This document shows, in pieces, positions 29,198 to 36,443 of a stretch of DNA of 64,000 bases (positions are counted from its first letter, which is position 1; each line of letters opens with the position of its first letter). Both the position numbers and the translations under genes were made by a program. Source of the DNA: Pseudomonas sp. W4I3. GTDB lineage: Bacteria > Pseudomonadota > Gammaproteobacteria > Pseudomonadales > Pseudomonadaceae. The notes under the pieces were generated by a model that searched no databases, was not told the origin of the DNA, and was given only the letters and a program-made list of their open reading frames with translations. The stretch is from assembly GCF_030816195.1 (NCBI RefSeq), contig NZ_JAUSXS010000001.1, forward strand, positions 3,743,501-3,807,500, written 5' to 3'.

Positions 29198-30066
29198 TTA
29201 AACATCCTGTTAGCCGCACCTACTATTATCTTCTGAACTTCCGGAAAATTTTCATATCCACCGTGATATATTTGGATAAGTTTCACCTTGGCGGCCAAAG
29301 CCCTGGAGCATTCTCGTGCTCCTTCCGGAGTCCCCCCGAACTGCAATTGGTGTCTTGTTAATATTTGTGCTGCTATCTTTTCGTCAGTGACGTTTTCCGC
29401 ATGAGGCGTAACCATTCCAGGAATAAATATCAATTCAAATGCTAGTACGGGATCGCCTTCTTTTTTGGTTTTCAGCCATAAATTATCCGCAAATCTAAGC
29501 ACCATTTTGCGCGCGATATTTTGACTATCAACAGCGTACCCATGCGGCTGCCGCAGTATAGCGTGAACGACCAAATCTCGTGATCGGACCACACATGTCT
29601 CGTCAGATAGCAGGCTCCACTCCTGCTGCTTGCACAAGGCCAAGGCATTGGTACTCTTGCCGGCGCCTTTGTTACCCAGCAATAGGACCGCACCTACTTC
29701 AGCAGCGTTTATGGCAGCCGCGTGATAGGCAGAAAACCTCCCATCTATGGCCTCTATATTAAAAGGAATGAGTGGCGGAGCGGTGCTACGCCAGTTATGA
29801 ATCGGGGGCATGCCAAAACCAAACTTAACGTCAGTAAGCACACTGGCGTAATCGGGCGCGGTTCGTGTCAAGTACCTTCTTTTAACCAGATCAATCAGTG
29901 GTATAAACAACTCAACATCAATGGGCTCTTCCTGACTGGTTACGAGGTGCTCCTCTAAAACATCTTCTAGATAGCGATGCATTTCGTCATTATCGGTAGT
30001 TAGTTTAAACGCAAGACCCAGCAACTCATATCTTATGCTGTATCGCGTTTCTTTAATCTCAGCCAT
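29194..30066 (-). CDS. HPr-kinase-like P-loop protein
   Basis: A 290-residue protein with Walker A GNKGAGKS at 131-138 and an acidic LLSDET motif at 152-157, as in HPr serine kinase C-terminal domains. The N-terminal 120 residues are not recognisable as HprK N-domain. Similar HprK-like proteins occur in RiPP and PqqD-type clusters, where some phosphorylate a serine of the peptide; others act as scaffolds. It overlaps the oxygenase stop by 8 bp and the dehydrogenase start by 4 bp. No ptsH lies nearby, so phosphorylation of a peptide or of a partner is more likely than a PTS role. Confidence 0.78.
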   Translation of the reverse strand: MAEIKETRYSIRYELLGLAFKLTTDNDEMHRYLEDVLEEHLVTSQEEPIDVELFIPLIDLVKRRYLTRTAPDYASVLTDVKFGFGMPPIHNWRSTAPPLIPFNIEAIDGRFSAYHAAAINAAEVGAVLLLGNKGAGKSTNALALCKQQEWSLLSDETCVVRSRDLVVHAILRQPHGYAVDSQNIARKMVLRFADNLWLKTKKEGDPVLAFELIFIPGMVTPHAENVTDEKIAAQILTRHQLQFGGTPEGARECSRALAAKVKLIQIYHGGYENFPEVQKIIVGAANRMFK

Positions 30067-30724
30067 TGATTAACCTGACCTGTTCTGCAACGTGCTCCGC
30101 ACAGGCGTAAGAGAAAGTTAAACTCATTCTCATGCCTTCAGGATGCGCTATATCAAAATTAGGAGAGTACGTCTTATGATAGTGGCTTGAATCAAACAAA
30201 ACTGCTCTATTGCATCGATACGGTACAATCACGTGACGCCGTGTACGCTCAAGTACATATTTCTCGGACGCTCGTCCAGCTGCCAGGTATTCGTTAGCTC
30301 TTAAATCCTTGGCACGCTTGATATCGTAAATAAGCAAGCCACCCGTATCAAAATCAAGATTGTATTCTTCAGGTGTCAACCAATAGGTTAAGGTTAGCTG
30401 TCCGAAATCTGCATGTGTATTACCGTCACTGTTCTTCGAATACAAAAGCGCCCAGTAATCTATCAGCTTGATGCCATCCCCTGCTCGCTTTCGCATCGCG
30501 TGGTCAACGCTAGCCAAGATTGTTTCAACGAAAGCCGTCTTAGGTTGTGAGTTATAGAGATGTTTGGATATGGGATTTTTCTTACGCCACATCTGATTGT
30601 TTAACAGGCTTTTATGCAGTTCTCGGCACAGCGTGATGTCGAGAAAACCATCAATAATAGTGCAGTCAATATCGCCTAAAAGCGGGTCAAGGCTTTCGCC
30701 TCTAACATCTAGCGATATATCCAT
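30059..30724 (-). CDS. 2-oxoglutarate/Fe(II)-dependent oxygenase
   Basis: A 221-residue protein of the prolyl-4-hydroxylase-like 2OG-Fe(II) group. Iron ligands are predicted as H104 and D106 (NTHADFG) and H183 (FDSSHYHKT); R199 in RMSLTFSY would bind 2-oxoglutarate. FDTGGLLIYD between them is typical of the jelly-roll core. It has a strong GAAGGAG ribosome-binding site, and a hairpin separates it from the precursor-like gene upstream. Likely hydroxylates a residue of the island's peptide product; substrate not shown. Confidence 0.85.
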   Translation of the reverse strand: MDISLDVRGESLDPLLGDIDCTIIDGFLDITLCRELHKSLLNNQMWRKKNPISKHLYNSQPKTAFVETILASVDHAMRKRAGDGIKLIDYWALLYSKNSDGNTHADFGQLTLTYWLTPEEYNLDFDTGGLLIYDIKRAKDLRANEYLAAGRASEKYVLERTRRHVIVPYRCNRAVLFDSSHYHKTYSPNFDIAHPEGMRMSLTFSYACAEHVAEQVRLING

Positions 30725-30748
30725 ATATCAGCTCCTTCAAGGATGGCA

Positions 30749-30774
30749 TAGACTCGCCACTGGCGGCGAGTCTA
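30749..30774 (-). promoter_or_regulatory. Hairpin between candidate precursor and modification genes
   Basis: Perfect 10-bp stem TAGACTCGCC/GGCGAGTCTA with a 6-base loop, between the 159-residue gene and the oxygenase gene. It has no T-run on the minus strand. Placement right after a short first gene fits a partial terminator or RNA stabiliser that raises the amount of the upstream product over the enzymes. Confidence 0.65.
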
Positions 30775-30790
30775 CTTGTGCACTGCAACG

Positions 30791-31270
30791 TTATTTAATC
30801 GCAGGTGTATTTGCGCCTTTCGATGGAAAGGTTAGAGCTGGGCCGTGAGAGATGGTATATCCACCGCCCGTCTCCCCGCTTTGCAGCATCGCTTGCTGAA
30901 CAGGCGACAAATCCTCGAGAAACTCGTTACCTGAAGGAATTACAAAAGATATTCCATATCCGCCGTAATCGTTAGGTTGCGAGACCTTGAATAACTGCAG
31001 TTGCTCATATGAAAGGAGAAATGATTTATTCAGCGCCAGGGCCTGAATGATCACCGTGGGAGTATGGGTTCCACTTACATTAAACGGCGGCGTTGTTTCA
31101 ATCAACTCATCATCTGGAATGATAAACGTGACAACGCCATCATCAATCTTAGCAAACGCATCAGCCGTCAACTCAAACGCACTTAACTCTTGGCTACTGA
31201 TGATATATGCATACCCAGTCCGCGGTTCTTGAACAAGAACACTTGGCAACTCTTTATATACGAGTGACAT
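30791..31270 (-). CDS. Candidate precursor/carrier peptide of the island (unknown family)
   Basis: A 159-residue protein I do not recognise. It has an excellent ribosome-binding site (AGAAGGAG, seven bases before ATG), consistent with high expression. The N-terminal half includes ELTADAFAKIDDGVVTFIIPDDEL, which is leader-like. The pattern (T/S)F(I/V)IP occurs twice (FIIPDDELIE and FVIPSGNEFLE), suggesting internal duplication. The C-terminal tail is rich in Gly, Ser, Thr and Pro (SGETGGGYTISHGPALTF and onward), with no cysteine. It is followed by a hairpin and then oxygenase, kinase-like, SagB-type and exporter genes. That layout fits a RiPP precursor, long for the class; a small structural or immunity protein is also possible. 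Confidence 0.55.
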   Translation of the reverse strand: MSLVYKELPSVLVQEPRTGYAYIISSQELSAFELTADAFAKIDDGVVTFIIPDDELIETTPPFNVSGTHTPTVIIQALALNKSFLLSYEQLQLFKVSQPNDYGGYGISFVIPSGNEFLEDLSPVQQAMLQSGETGGGYTISHGPALTFPSKGANTPAIK

Positions 31271-31396
31271 TTAGTTTCTCCTTCTATCTTCAGTCAATTT
31301 TAACGGAACACTCTTTATTTACGGGAAGATCTTTTCATTCGACCCTACCGTCAGGCTTGCCCTATGGGCTTCCCAGATCCATCTGGAAGTGGAAAT

Positions 31397-32176
31397 TTAG
31401 CGACCTGCCATCACATTTATTATTCTGCAGTGAAACAACACCAACTCGTCCCACTCGCCAAGCAGCTGGGCTTGCCGGAGACGTAATAGATATCCGCCAG
31501 GTGTGCAGTGATAGAAATCGTACAAAGGAATATAATTCTTTACTGAACGCCCCAATAATATATTGAAAAGCACGCGTGCCACCCGACCGTTACCATCACT
31601 AAATGGGTGGCAATTTAATAGCCCCACAATTGCGACCAATGCGGTAAAAAGATCATATTCCGGCACCACCTGCTCAGCCATGTAATACCACAGGGACATG
31701 AGCGTGCTTTTAATCTCAGCGGCGTCGACAAACATCGTTGTACGGCCGTGCCTGTCAGGCTCAAGCCCTATAGGTAACTCCCTAATACTTTCGCTGCCAC
31801 CGACAAGCTGACTCGTGTTGCTTAAAAATGTACAAATGGCAGGGTAATTTATATCGACTAATGTTTTTTTAAATGCTGAGGAAATAGGTTCAACGTGACG
31901 CTGCTCCACTGAGGATCTGCCAGCTATCGGAATATGTGTATTGAATGCAGAGTAATGCGCAGATAACGGGTGCTGAAAAAGTGACGCTACTCTTTTTTCC
32001 GCTAGAAGGCTCGAGAGGCATTCAGATTTAATAGGCCAAGGCGCTTGCTCGTAGTCATTCAAAAACCTATTAGCAACCGCTAGCGCAGTGAGGGTTTTTT
32101 CAGCTAAACCCGCCCGAGCAGGGTAGACTAATGGATTCAAACTATAAACAGTGGTGGCTGTTCGAAGCGAGCTCAT
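31397..32176 (-). CDS. Fic family protein
   Basis: A 259-residue protein with a perfect Fic motif HPFSDGNGRVAR (H190), which transfers AMP, another nucleotide or a phospho-group to target hydroxyls. Upstream, SSLLAEK (55-61) sits where class II Fic proteins carry the inhibitory helix (S/T)xxxE(G/N); the last position is K here, so autoinhibition may be weakened. I favour ATG at 32176 with GGGAG eight bases upstream; a GTG start at 32185 is also open. It is the first gene of the island, 126 bp before the candidate precursor gene. A toxin-like, stand-alone role is possible, but synteny suggests it may modify the peptide or a partner. Confidence 0.88.
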   Translation of the reverse strand: MSSLRTATTVYSLNPLVYPARAGLAEKTLTALAVANRFLNDYEQAPWPIKSECLSSLLAEKRVASLFQHPLSAHYSAFNTHIPIAGRSSVEQRHVEPISSAFKKTLVDINYPAICTFLSNTSQLVGGSESIRELPIGLEPDRHGRTTMFVDAAEIKSTLMSLWYYMAEQVVPEYDLFTALVAIVGLLNCHPFSDGNGRVARVLFNILLGRSVKNYIPLYDFYHCTPGGYLLRLRQAQLLGEWDELVLFHCRIINVMAGR

Positions 32177-32401
32177 CCAATTCACTCCCTATGCTATGAG
32201 CACCTGCAAAATCTCAAGAACCAACTTGTATCGATTCGGGGCGGCGCGCTTTACTTGGTCTGGCTACTTTAACGACGAAAAATGACGATTCTATTTCACA
32301 ACCAATAAGATGCAGTGGCGCATTCTGCGACGCTTGACGCTGGCAGGGCCGTGCACAACGGGGCATTATTTGGGTCGCACCCACAATAAAGCGACGGCAA
32401 C

Positions 32402-33307
32402 ATGACCCGAGCCACGCGCATCACCGACCCTTCCTACGAGTTGATGGACGACCATAACGGCCTCTCCATCATCTATCGCCAGCACGGCTTTCCCTGCCCG
32501 CTGGTGCGCTGGCACTTCCATAAGGAATACGAGCTGCACCTCATCGTCGCCAGCTCGGGCAAGGTGTTCATCGGCGACTACATCGGCAACTTCTACCCGG
32601 AAAGCCTGTTCCTCACCGGCCCCAACCTGCCCCACAACTGGATCAGCCAGGTCGAGGAAGACGAGGTGGTGCCCAAGCGCGACATGCTGGTGAACTTTAC
32701 CGAGGAGTTGCTGGACAACGGCAGCCAGGTGTTCACCGAGCTCAAGAGTCTGGCCCCGCTGCTCGAGCGCGCCCAGTCCGGCATCGAGTTTCGCTGCAAA
32801 CGCACGATTGCCCAGGCGATGAGCTTGATGCAGCGCATCGAGGACGCCCAGGGCATGGCGCGGCTGGGGCATTTCTTTATCTTGCTGGAAGTATTGAGCG
32901 CCTGTGAGGACTACCAACTGTTGTCTGGGGTAAACACGCCACAGCTGGCCGACGAACACAGCATCGACCGCACCAACCGCGCGGTGGACTACATCTTCGC
33001 CCACTACGCCCGCGAACTGCCACTGGAGGAAGTCGCGGACTACCTAGGGATGAAGCCGACCTATTTTTCCCGGGTGTTCAAGCAAGCCACCGGGCGCACG
33101 TTCATTGAATTCGTCAATCGTCTTCGGATCAGCAAGTCGTGCGAGTTACTGGCCGATGGTAATAAAGCTGTGACCGATGTTTGCTTTGAGTCGGGGTTCA
33201 ATAACATCTCGAACTTCAACCGGCGCTTCCAGCAGCTCAAGGGGATGACGCCGTCGCACTATCGACGGTTGGCGGTGCAGCGGTTGACGGAGCAGAATCT
33301 GGCTTGA
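32402..33307 (+). CDS. mtlR: AraC-family activator of mannitol operon MtlR
   Basis: A 301-residue regulator: N-terminal cupin-like ligand domain (WHFHKEYELHLIVASSGKVFIGDY) and C-terminal AraC double helix-turn-helix (LPLEEVADYLGMKPTYFSRVFKQATGRTFIEFVNRLRI and VTDVCFESGFNNISNFNRRFQQLKGMTPSHYRR). Length and position before mtlEFGKDYZ match the mannitol/sorbitol/arabitol activator MtlR of P. fluorescens. It is separated from mtlE by the DUF6124-like gene and its leader, so it is transcribed on its own, divergent from the fic gene. Confidence 0.9.
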   Translation: MTRATRITDPSYELMDDHNGLSIIYRQHGFPCPLVRWHFHKEYELHLIVASSGKVFIGDYIGNFYPESLFLTGPNLPHNWISQVEEDEVVPKRDMLVNFTEELLDNGSQVFTELKSLAPLLERAQSGIEFRCKRTIAQAMSLMQRIEDAQGMARLGHFFILLEVLSACEDYQLLSGVNTPQLADEHSIDRTNRAVDYIFAHYARELPLEEVADYLGMKPTYFSRVFKQATGRTFIEFVNRLRISKSCELLADGNKAVTDVCFESGFNNISNFNRRFQQLKGMTPSHYRRLAVQRLTEQNLA

Positions 33308-33618
33308 GGTAGTGGTAAACGCAGAAACGTCTGACAAGGATTTGAGGTTGTCCCTAGGACACTCAATCTCTAGTCTCCGTACACCGCTGCATACGCAGTG
33401 GACGGGCGTCGCGGCCCGGTTAATCAGATGCAAAGTGCCATTTCCGCTTGTTAGTCGACGTTTTTTTATCGTCTACTGTCCGGCCTTATGGTGGCTGTGC
33501 GCGGGATACCTTCGGGTATGCCGGTTTCCTGATTCCGGTCCGCGAACCTGCGTACAGCTACCACCCAATAGCGTCGCGGCGATCGGGTGGCAGCTCCACT
33601 TAAATCAGGAGTTTCACC
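33308..33618 (+). other. Intergenic region holding a structured leader
   Basis: 311 bp between mtlR and the DUF6124-like gene. The first 150 bp hold no gene I can see. The remainder is the 5' leader of the small gene and contains the folded RNA element listed at 33490-33565, then a CAGGAG ribosome-binding site. Confidence 0.5.
33490..33565 (+). ncRNA. Multistem structured leader RNA (class unknown)
   Basis: Outer helix GGTGGCTGTgCGC (33490-33502) pairs with GCGtACAGCTACCACC (33550-33565) with a two-base bulge. Inside, GGATACC-TTCG-GGTATGCC (33504-33522) forms a hairpin capped by a cUUCGg tetraloop, and GGTTT/GAACC (33523-33548) forms a second arm: a three-way-junction-like fold. It ends about 50 bp before the start of the DUF6124-like gene. 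I cannot name a known riboswitch class for it. Confidence 0.6.
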
Positions 33619-33867
33619 ATGATCAAACCCACCCCCAATCCCCCGATCGATCCAGCACCCAGCATGCTGTTCACCGTGAAAGACGGCATTTCCACTCAAG
33701 ACTTACTGGTCAACCTCAGCGAATCACTCGCCTCTGCCCACGCCCTCACCTGCGATTTCGCGTTTGAGCTCGACGGCTCACGCCGCGAAGGCGCGCTGGG
33801 TATTGCGCAGTTGATCGAGGTGTCTCGGCTGTTGGCTGAACGCGTACTGGCTGATCTCGAGGGTTAA
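33619..33867 (+). CDS. DUF6124/DUF3077-like small protein
   Basis: An 82-residue soluble acidic protein, MLFTVKDGISTQDLLVNLSESLASA...GIAQLIEVSRLLAERVL, of a small helical family widespread and often multicopy in Pseudomonas (DUF6124, formerly DUF3077). Function unknown. A CAGGAG site precedes the ATG. It is preceded by a structured leader and closed by a palindromic hairpin, so it is a monocistronic unit inserted between mtlR and the mtl operon. Confidence 0.7.
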   Translation: MIKPTPNPPIDPAPSMLFTVKDGISTQDLLVNLSESLASAHALTCDFAFELDGSRREGALGIAQLIEVSRLLAERVLADLEG

Positions 33868-33881
33868 ACCCTGCACTGATG

Positions 33882-33901
33882 GTTCCCACGCGCGTGGGAA
33901 C
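33882..33901. terminator. Palindromic hairpin after DUF6124-like gene
   Basis: GTTCCCACGCGCGTGGGAAC is a perfect 20-bp palindrome 14 bp after the stop codon. It likely ends the small transcript before the mtl promoter. No T-run. Confidence 0.55.
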
Positions 33902-33911
33902 GATCGTGCCG

Positions 33912-33977
33912 AGTGCAAAAAAGTATCAGTCCAAGTGCTCCCAAGGATTTGTCAGCGTGCCGTTTGAAGGCTGTAAT
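33912..33977 (+). promoter_or_regulatory. mtl operon promoter with candidate MtlR half-sites
   Basis: A sigma-70-type promoter is visible: -35 TTGTCA (33949-33954), 17-bp spacer, -10 TGTAAT (33972-33977). Just upstream are two AGTGC direct repeats (33912-33916 and 33934-33938), 22 bp apart, about two helical turns, the second ending 10 bp before the -35. This is the spacing expected for an AraC-type activator; assignment to MtlR is inference. Confidence 0.65.
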
Positions 33978-34066
33978 CAGCGCACACTCTTCCTGACTCT
34001 CTGTAGGAAGACACAACAACAATAACTGTCCTTCTGTAGCCCCTGGGCGCAGAAAAGGAGTGCGCG

Positions 34067-35389
34067 ATGAAGTTCACAGCAAAAGCTCTGCTTGTCTCCA
34101 CCTGCATGATGACCTGCATGACCCTCAGCGCCGTCAGCTTCGGCGCGCAAACCCTGACCATTGCCACCGTCAACAACAGCGACATGATCCGCATGCAGAA
34201 GCTCTCGAAAACCTTCGAGACCGAGCATCCAGAGATCAAGCTGAACTGGGTGGTGCTCGAAGAAAACGTACTGCGCCAACGCCTGACCACCGACATCGCC
34301 ACCCAGGGCGGGCAGTTCGACGTGTTGACCATCGGCATGTACGAAGCTGCACTCTGGGGTGCCAAGGGCTGGCTGGAGCCGATGAAAGACCTGCCGGCTT
34401 CCTACGACCTCGACGACGTATTCCCTTCGGTACGCGACGGCCTTTCCGTCAAAGGCTCGCTGTACGCCCTGCCGTTCTATGCCGAAAGCTCGATCACCTA
34501 TTACCGCACCGACCTGTTCAAGGACGCCGGGCTGAACATGCCCGAGCACCCGACCTGGAGCGAGATCGGCGAATACGCGGCCAAACTCACCGACAAATCC
34601 AAAGAGCAGTACGGCCTGTGCCTGCGCGGTAAAGCCGGCTGGGGCGAAAATATGGCGCTGATCACCACCCTGGCCAACGGCTACGGTGCACGCTGGTTCG
34701 ATGAGAAATGGCAGCCCGAATTCAACGGCCCGGAGTGGAAAGAGGCGCTGAACTTCTACGTCGATAACATGAAAAAATCCGGCCCGCCGGGTGCGTCCAG
34801 CAACGGCTTCAACGAAAACCTGGCACTGTTCAACAGTGGCAAGTGCGCAATCTGGGTGGACGCCAGCGTGGCCGGCTCGTTCGTCACCGACAAGACCCAG
34901 AGCAAAGTGGCTGACCATGTCGGCTTTACCTTTGCCCCGCACGAGAAGACCGACAAGGGCACCTCGTGGCTGTATTCCTGGAGCCTGGCGATCCCCACCA
35001 GCTCCAAGGCCAAGGACGCCGCCAAGGTATTCACCACTTGGGCCACTTCCAAGGAATACAGCCAACTGGTGGCCAAGACCGACGGTATCGCCAACGTACC
35101 GCCAGGCACGCGCCAGTCCACCTACAGCGACGAGTACATGAAGGCCGCGCCGTTCGCCAAGGTGACCCTGGAATCGCTGAAAGTCGCGGACCCGACCAAG
35201 CCGACGGAAAAACCGGTGCCGTATATCGGCATTCAACTGGTGACCATTCCTGAGTTCCAGGCGATTGGTACCCAGGTCGGCAAGTTCTTCTCCGGCGCAC
35301 TGACCGGCCAGCAGACGGTCGATGCCGCACTGACGGCCGCGCAGACCACCACCGAGCGCGAAATGAAGCGGGCCGGTTACCCCAAGTAA
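34067..35389 (+). CDS. mtlE: Mannitol/polyol ABC transporter substrate-binding protein MtlE
   Basis: A 440-residue periplasmic binding protein with signal peptide (KALLVSTCMMTCMTLSAVSFGA, cleavage near residue 27) and a family-1 sugar-binding fold (LTIATVNNSDMIRMQKLSKTFETEHPEIKLNWV). AAAGGAG precedes the start. First gene of the transport system for mannitol, sorbitol and arabitol; a REPIN follows it before mtlF, probably helping to keep binding-protein mRNA more abundant than that of the membrane subunits. Confidence 0.93.
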   Translation: MKFTAKALLVSTCMMTCMTLSAVSFGAQTLTIATVNNSDMIRMQKLSKTFETEHPEIKLNWVVLEENVLRQRLTTDIATQGGQFDVLTIGMYEAALWGAKGWLEPMKDLPASYDLDDVFPSVRDGLSVKGSLYALPFYAESSITYYRTDLFKDAGLNMPEHPTWSEIGEYAAKLTDKSKEQYGLCLRGKAGWGENMALITTLANGYGARWFDEKWQPEFNGPEWKEALNFYVDNMKKSGPPGASSNGFNENLALFNSGKCAIWVDASVAGSFVTDKTQSKVADHVGFTFAPHEKTDKGTSWLYSWSLAIPTSSKAKDAAKVFTTWATSKEYSQLVAKTDGIANVPPGTRQSTYSDEYMKAAPFAKVTLESLKVADPTKPTEKPVPYIGIQLVTIPEFQAIGTQVGKFFSGALTGQQTVDAALTAAQTTTEREMKRAGYPK

Positions 35390-35411
35390 CCCAGCCTCAC
35401 CCCTGTCAAAG

Positions 35412-35499
35412 GTGGGAGGGGGCTTGCCCCCGATAGCACTCTACCAGTTGATGAATGTGTGACTGATACACCGCTATCGGGGGCAAGCCCTCTCCCACA
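35412..35499. repeat. REPIN between mtlE and mtlF
   Basis: Inverted pair of the GTGGGAGGGGGCTTGCCCCC type, filling most of the 153-bp gap between mtlE and mtlF inside the operon. Confidence 0.9.
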
Positions 35500-35542
35500 T
35501 TGGCCGCACTCCGATCCTTGCTCTGCACTGGCCTTGATTATC

Positions 35543-36433
35543 ATGAATACGACACCAAAAAACCGCCTGGCCAACCCCGGCTGGTTCCTCGTCAGCCCCT
35601 CGGTGGCCTTGTTGCTGCTCTGGATGATCGTGCCGCTGGGCATGACCCTGTATTTTTCGCTGATCCGCTACAACCTGCTCTACCCCGGCGAAAACCAGTT
35701 CGTCGGCCTGGAGAATTTCACCTACTTCGTCACCGACTCAGGTTTCCTGCCCGGCGCGACCAACACACTGTTGCTGGTGGGCAGCGTGCTGCTGATCAGC
35801 GTGGTGTTCGGCGTGTTGATCAGTGCGCTGCTGGAGGCCAGTGAGTTCTTCGGGCGCGGCCTGGTGCGGGTGTTGCTGATTTCGCCGTTCTTCATCATGC
35901 CCACCGTCGGTGCGTTGATCTGGAAGAACCTGATTTTTCACCCGGTGTCGGGGGTGCTTGCCGCCGTCTGGAAGCTGTTTGGCGCCGAACCGGTGGATTG
36001 GCTGGCGCACTACCCGCTGCTGTCGATCATCATCATTGTGTCGTGGCAGTGGCTGCCCTTCGCCATCCTGCTGCTGATGACCGCCATGCAGTCCCTCGAC
36101 CAGGAACAAAAGGAGGCCGCGCGCCTGGACGGTGCCGGCGCCATCGCGATCTTCTGGCACCTGACGCTGCCGCACCTGGCACGTCCGATTGCGGTGGTGG
36201 TGATGATCGAAACCATCTTCCTGCTTTCGGTGTTCGCCGAAATCTTCACCACCACCAACGGTGGCCCCGGCTACGCCTCGACCAACCTCGCCTACCTGAT
36301 CTACAACCAGGCGCTGGTGCAGTTCGACGTGGGCATGGCCTCGGCCGGCGGCTTGATCGCCGTGGTCATCGCCAATATCGCGGCGATCATCCTGGTGCGG
36401 ATGATCGGCAAAAACCTGACTGACAAGCCTTGA
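35543..36433 (+). CDS. mtlF: Mannitol ABC transporter permease MtlF
   Basis: A 296-residue inner-membrane permease of the MalF-type CUT1 family with about six helices. The EAA loop with which it contacts the ATPase reads EQKEAARLDGAGAIAIFWHLTLPHLARP. Start taken at MNTTPKN (35543); upstream in-frame codons are translated REPIN. Pairs with MtlG. Confidence 0.93.
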   Translation: MNTTPKNRLANPGWFLVSPSVALLLLWMIVPLGMTLYFSLIRYNLLYPGENQFVGLENFTYFVTDSGFLPGATNTLLLVGSVLLISVVFGVLISALLEASEFFGRGLVRVLLISPFFIMPTVGALIWKNLIFHPVSGVLAAVWKLFGAEPVDWLAHYPLLSIIIIVSWQWLPFAILLLMTAMQSLDQEQKEAARLDGAGAIAIFWHLTLPHLARPIAVVVMIETIFLLSVFAEIFTTTNGGPGYASTNLAYLIYNQALVQFDVGMASAGGLIAVVIANIAAIILVRMIGKNLTDKP

Positions 36434-36443
36434 GGGCCGCGCC

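Noticed and set aside
25993-32176. The island as a polysaccharide (O-antigen or capsule) cluster because of the flippase and adjacent glycosyltransferase
   Set aside because: No nucleotide-sugar or polymerase gene is present and the glycosyltransferase is on the other strand outside the AT-rich block; the oxidase, oxygenase, kinase-like and Fic genes fit peptide modification better.
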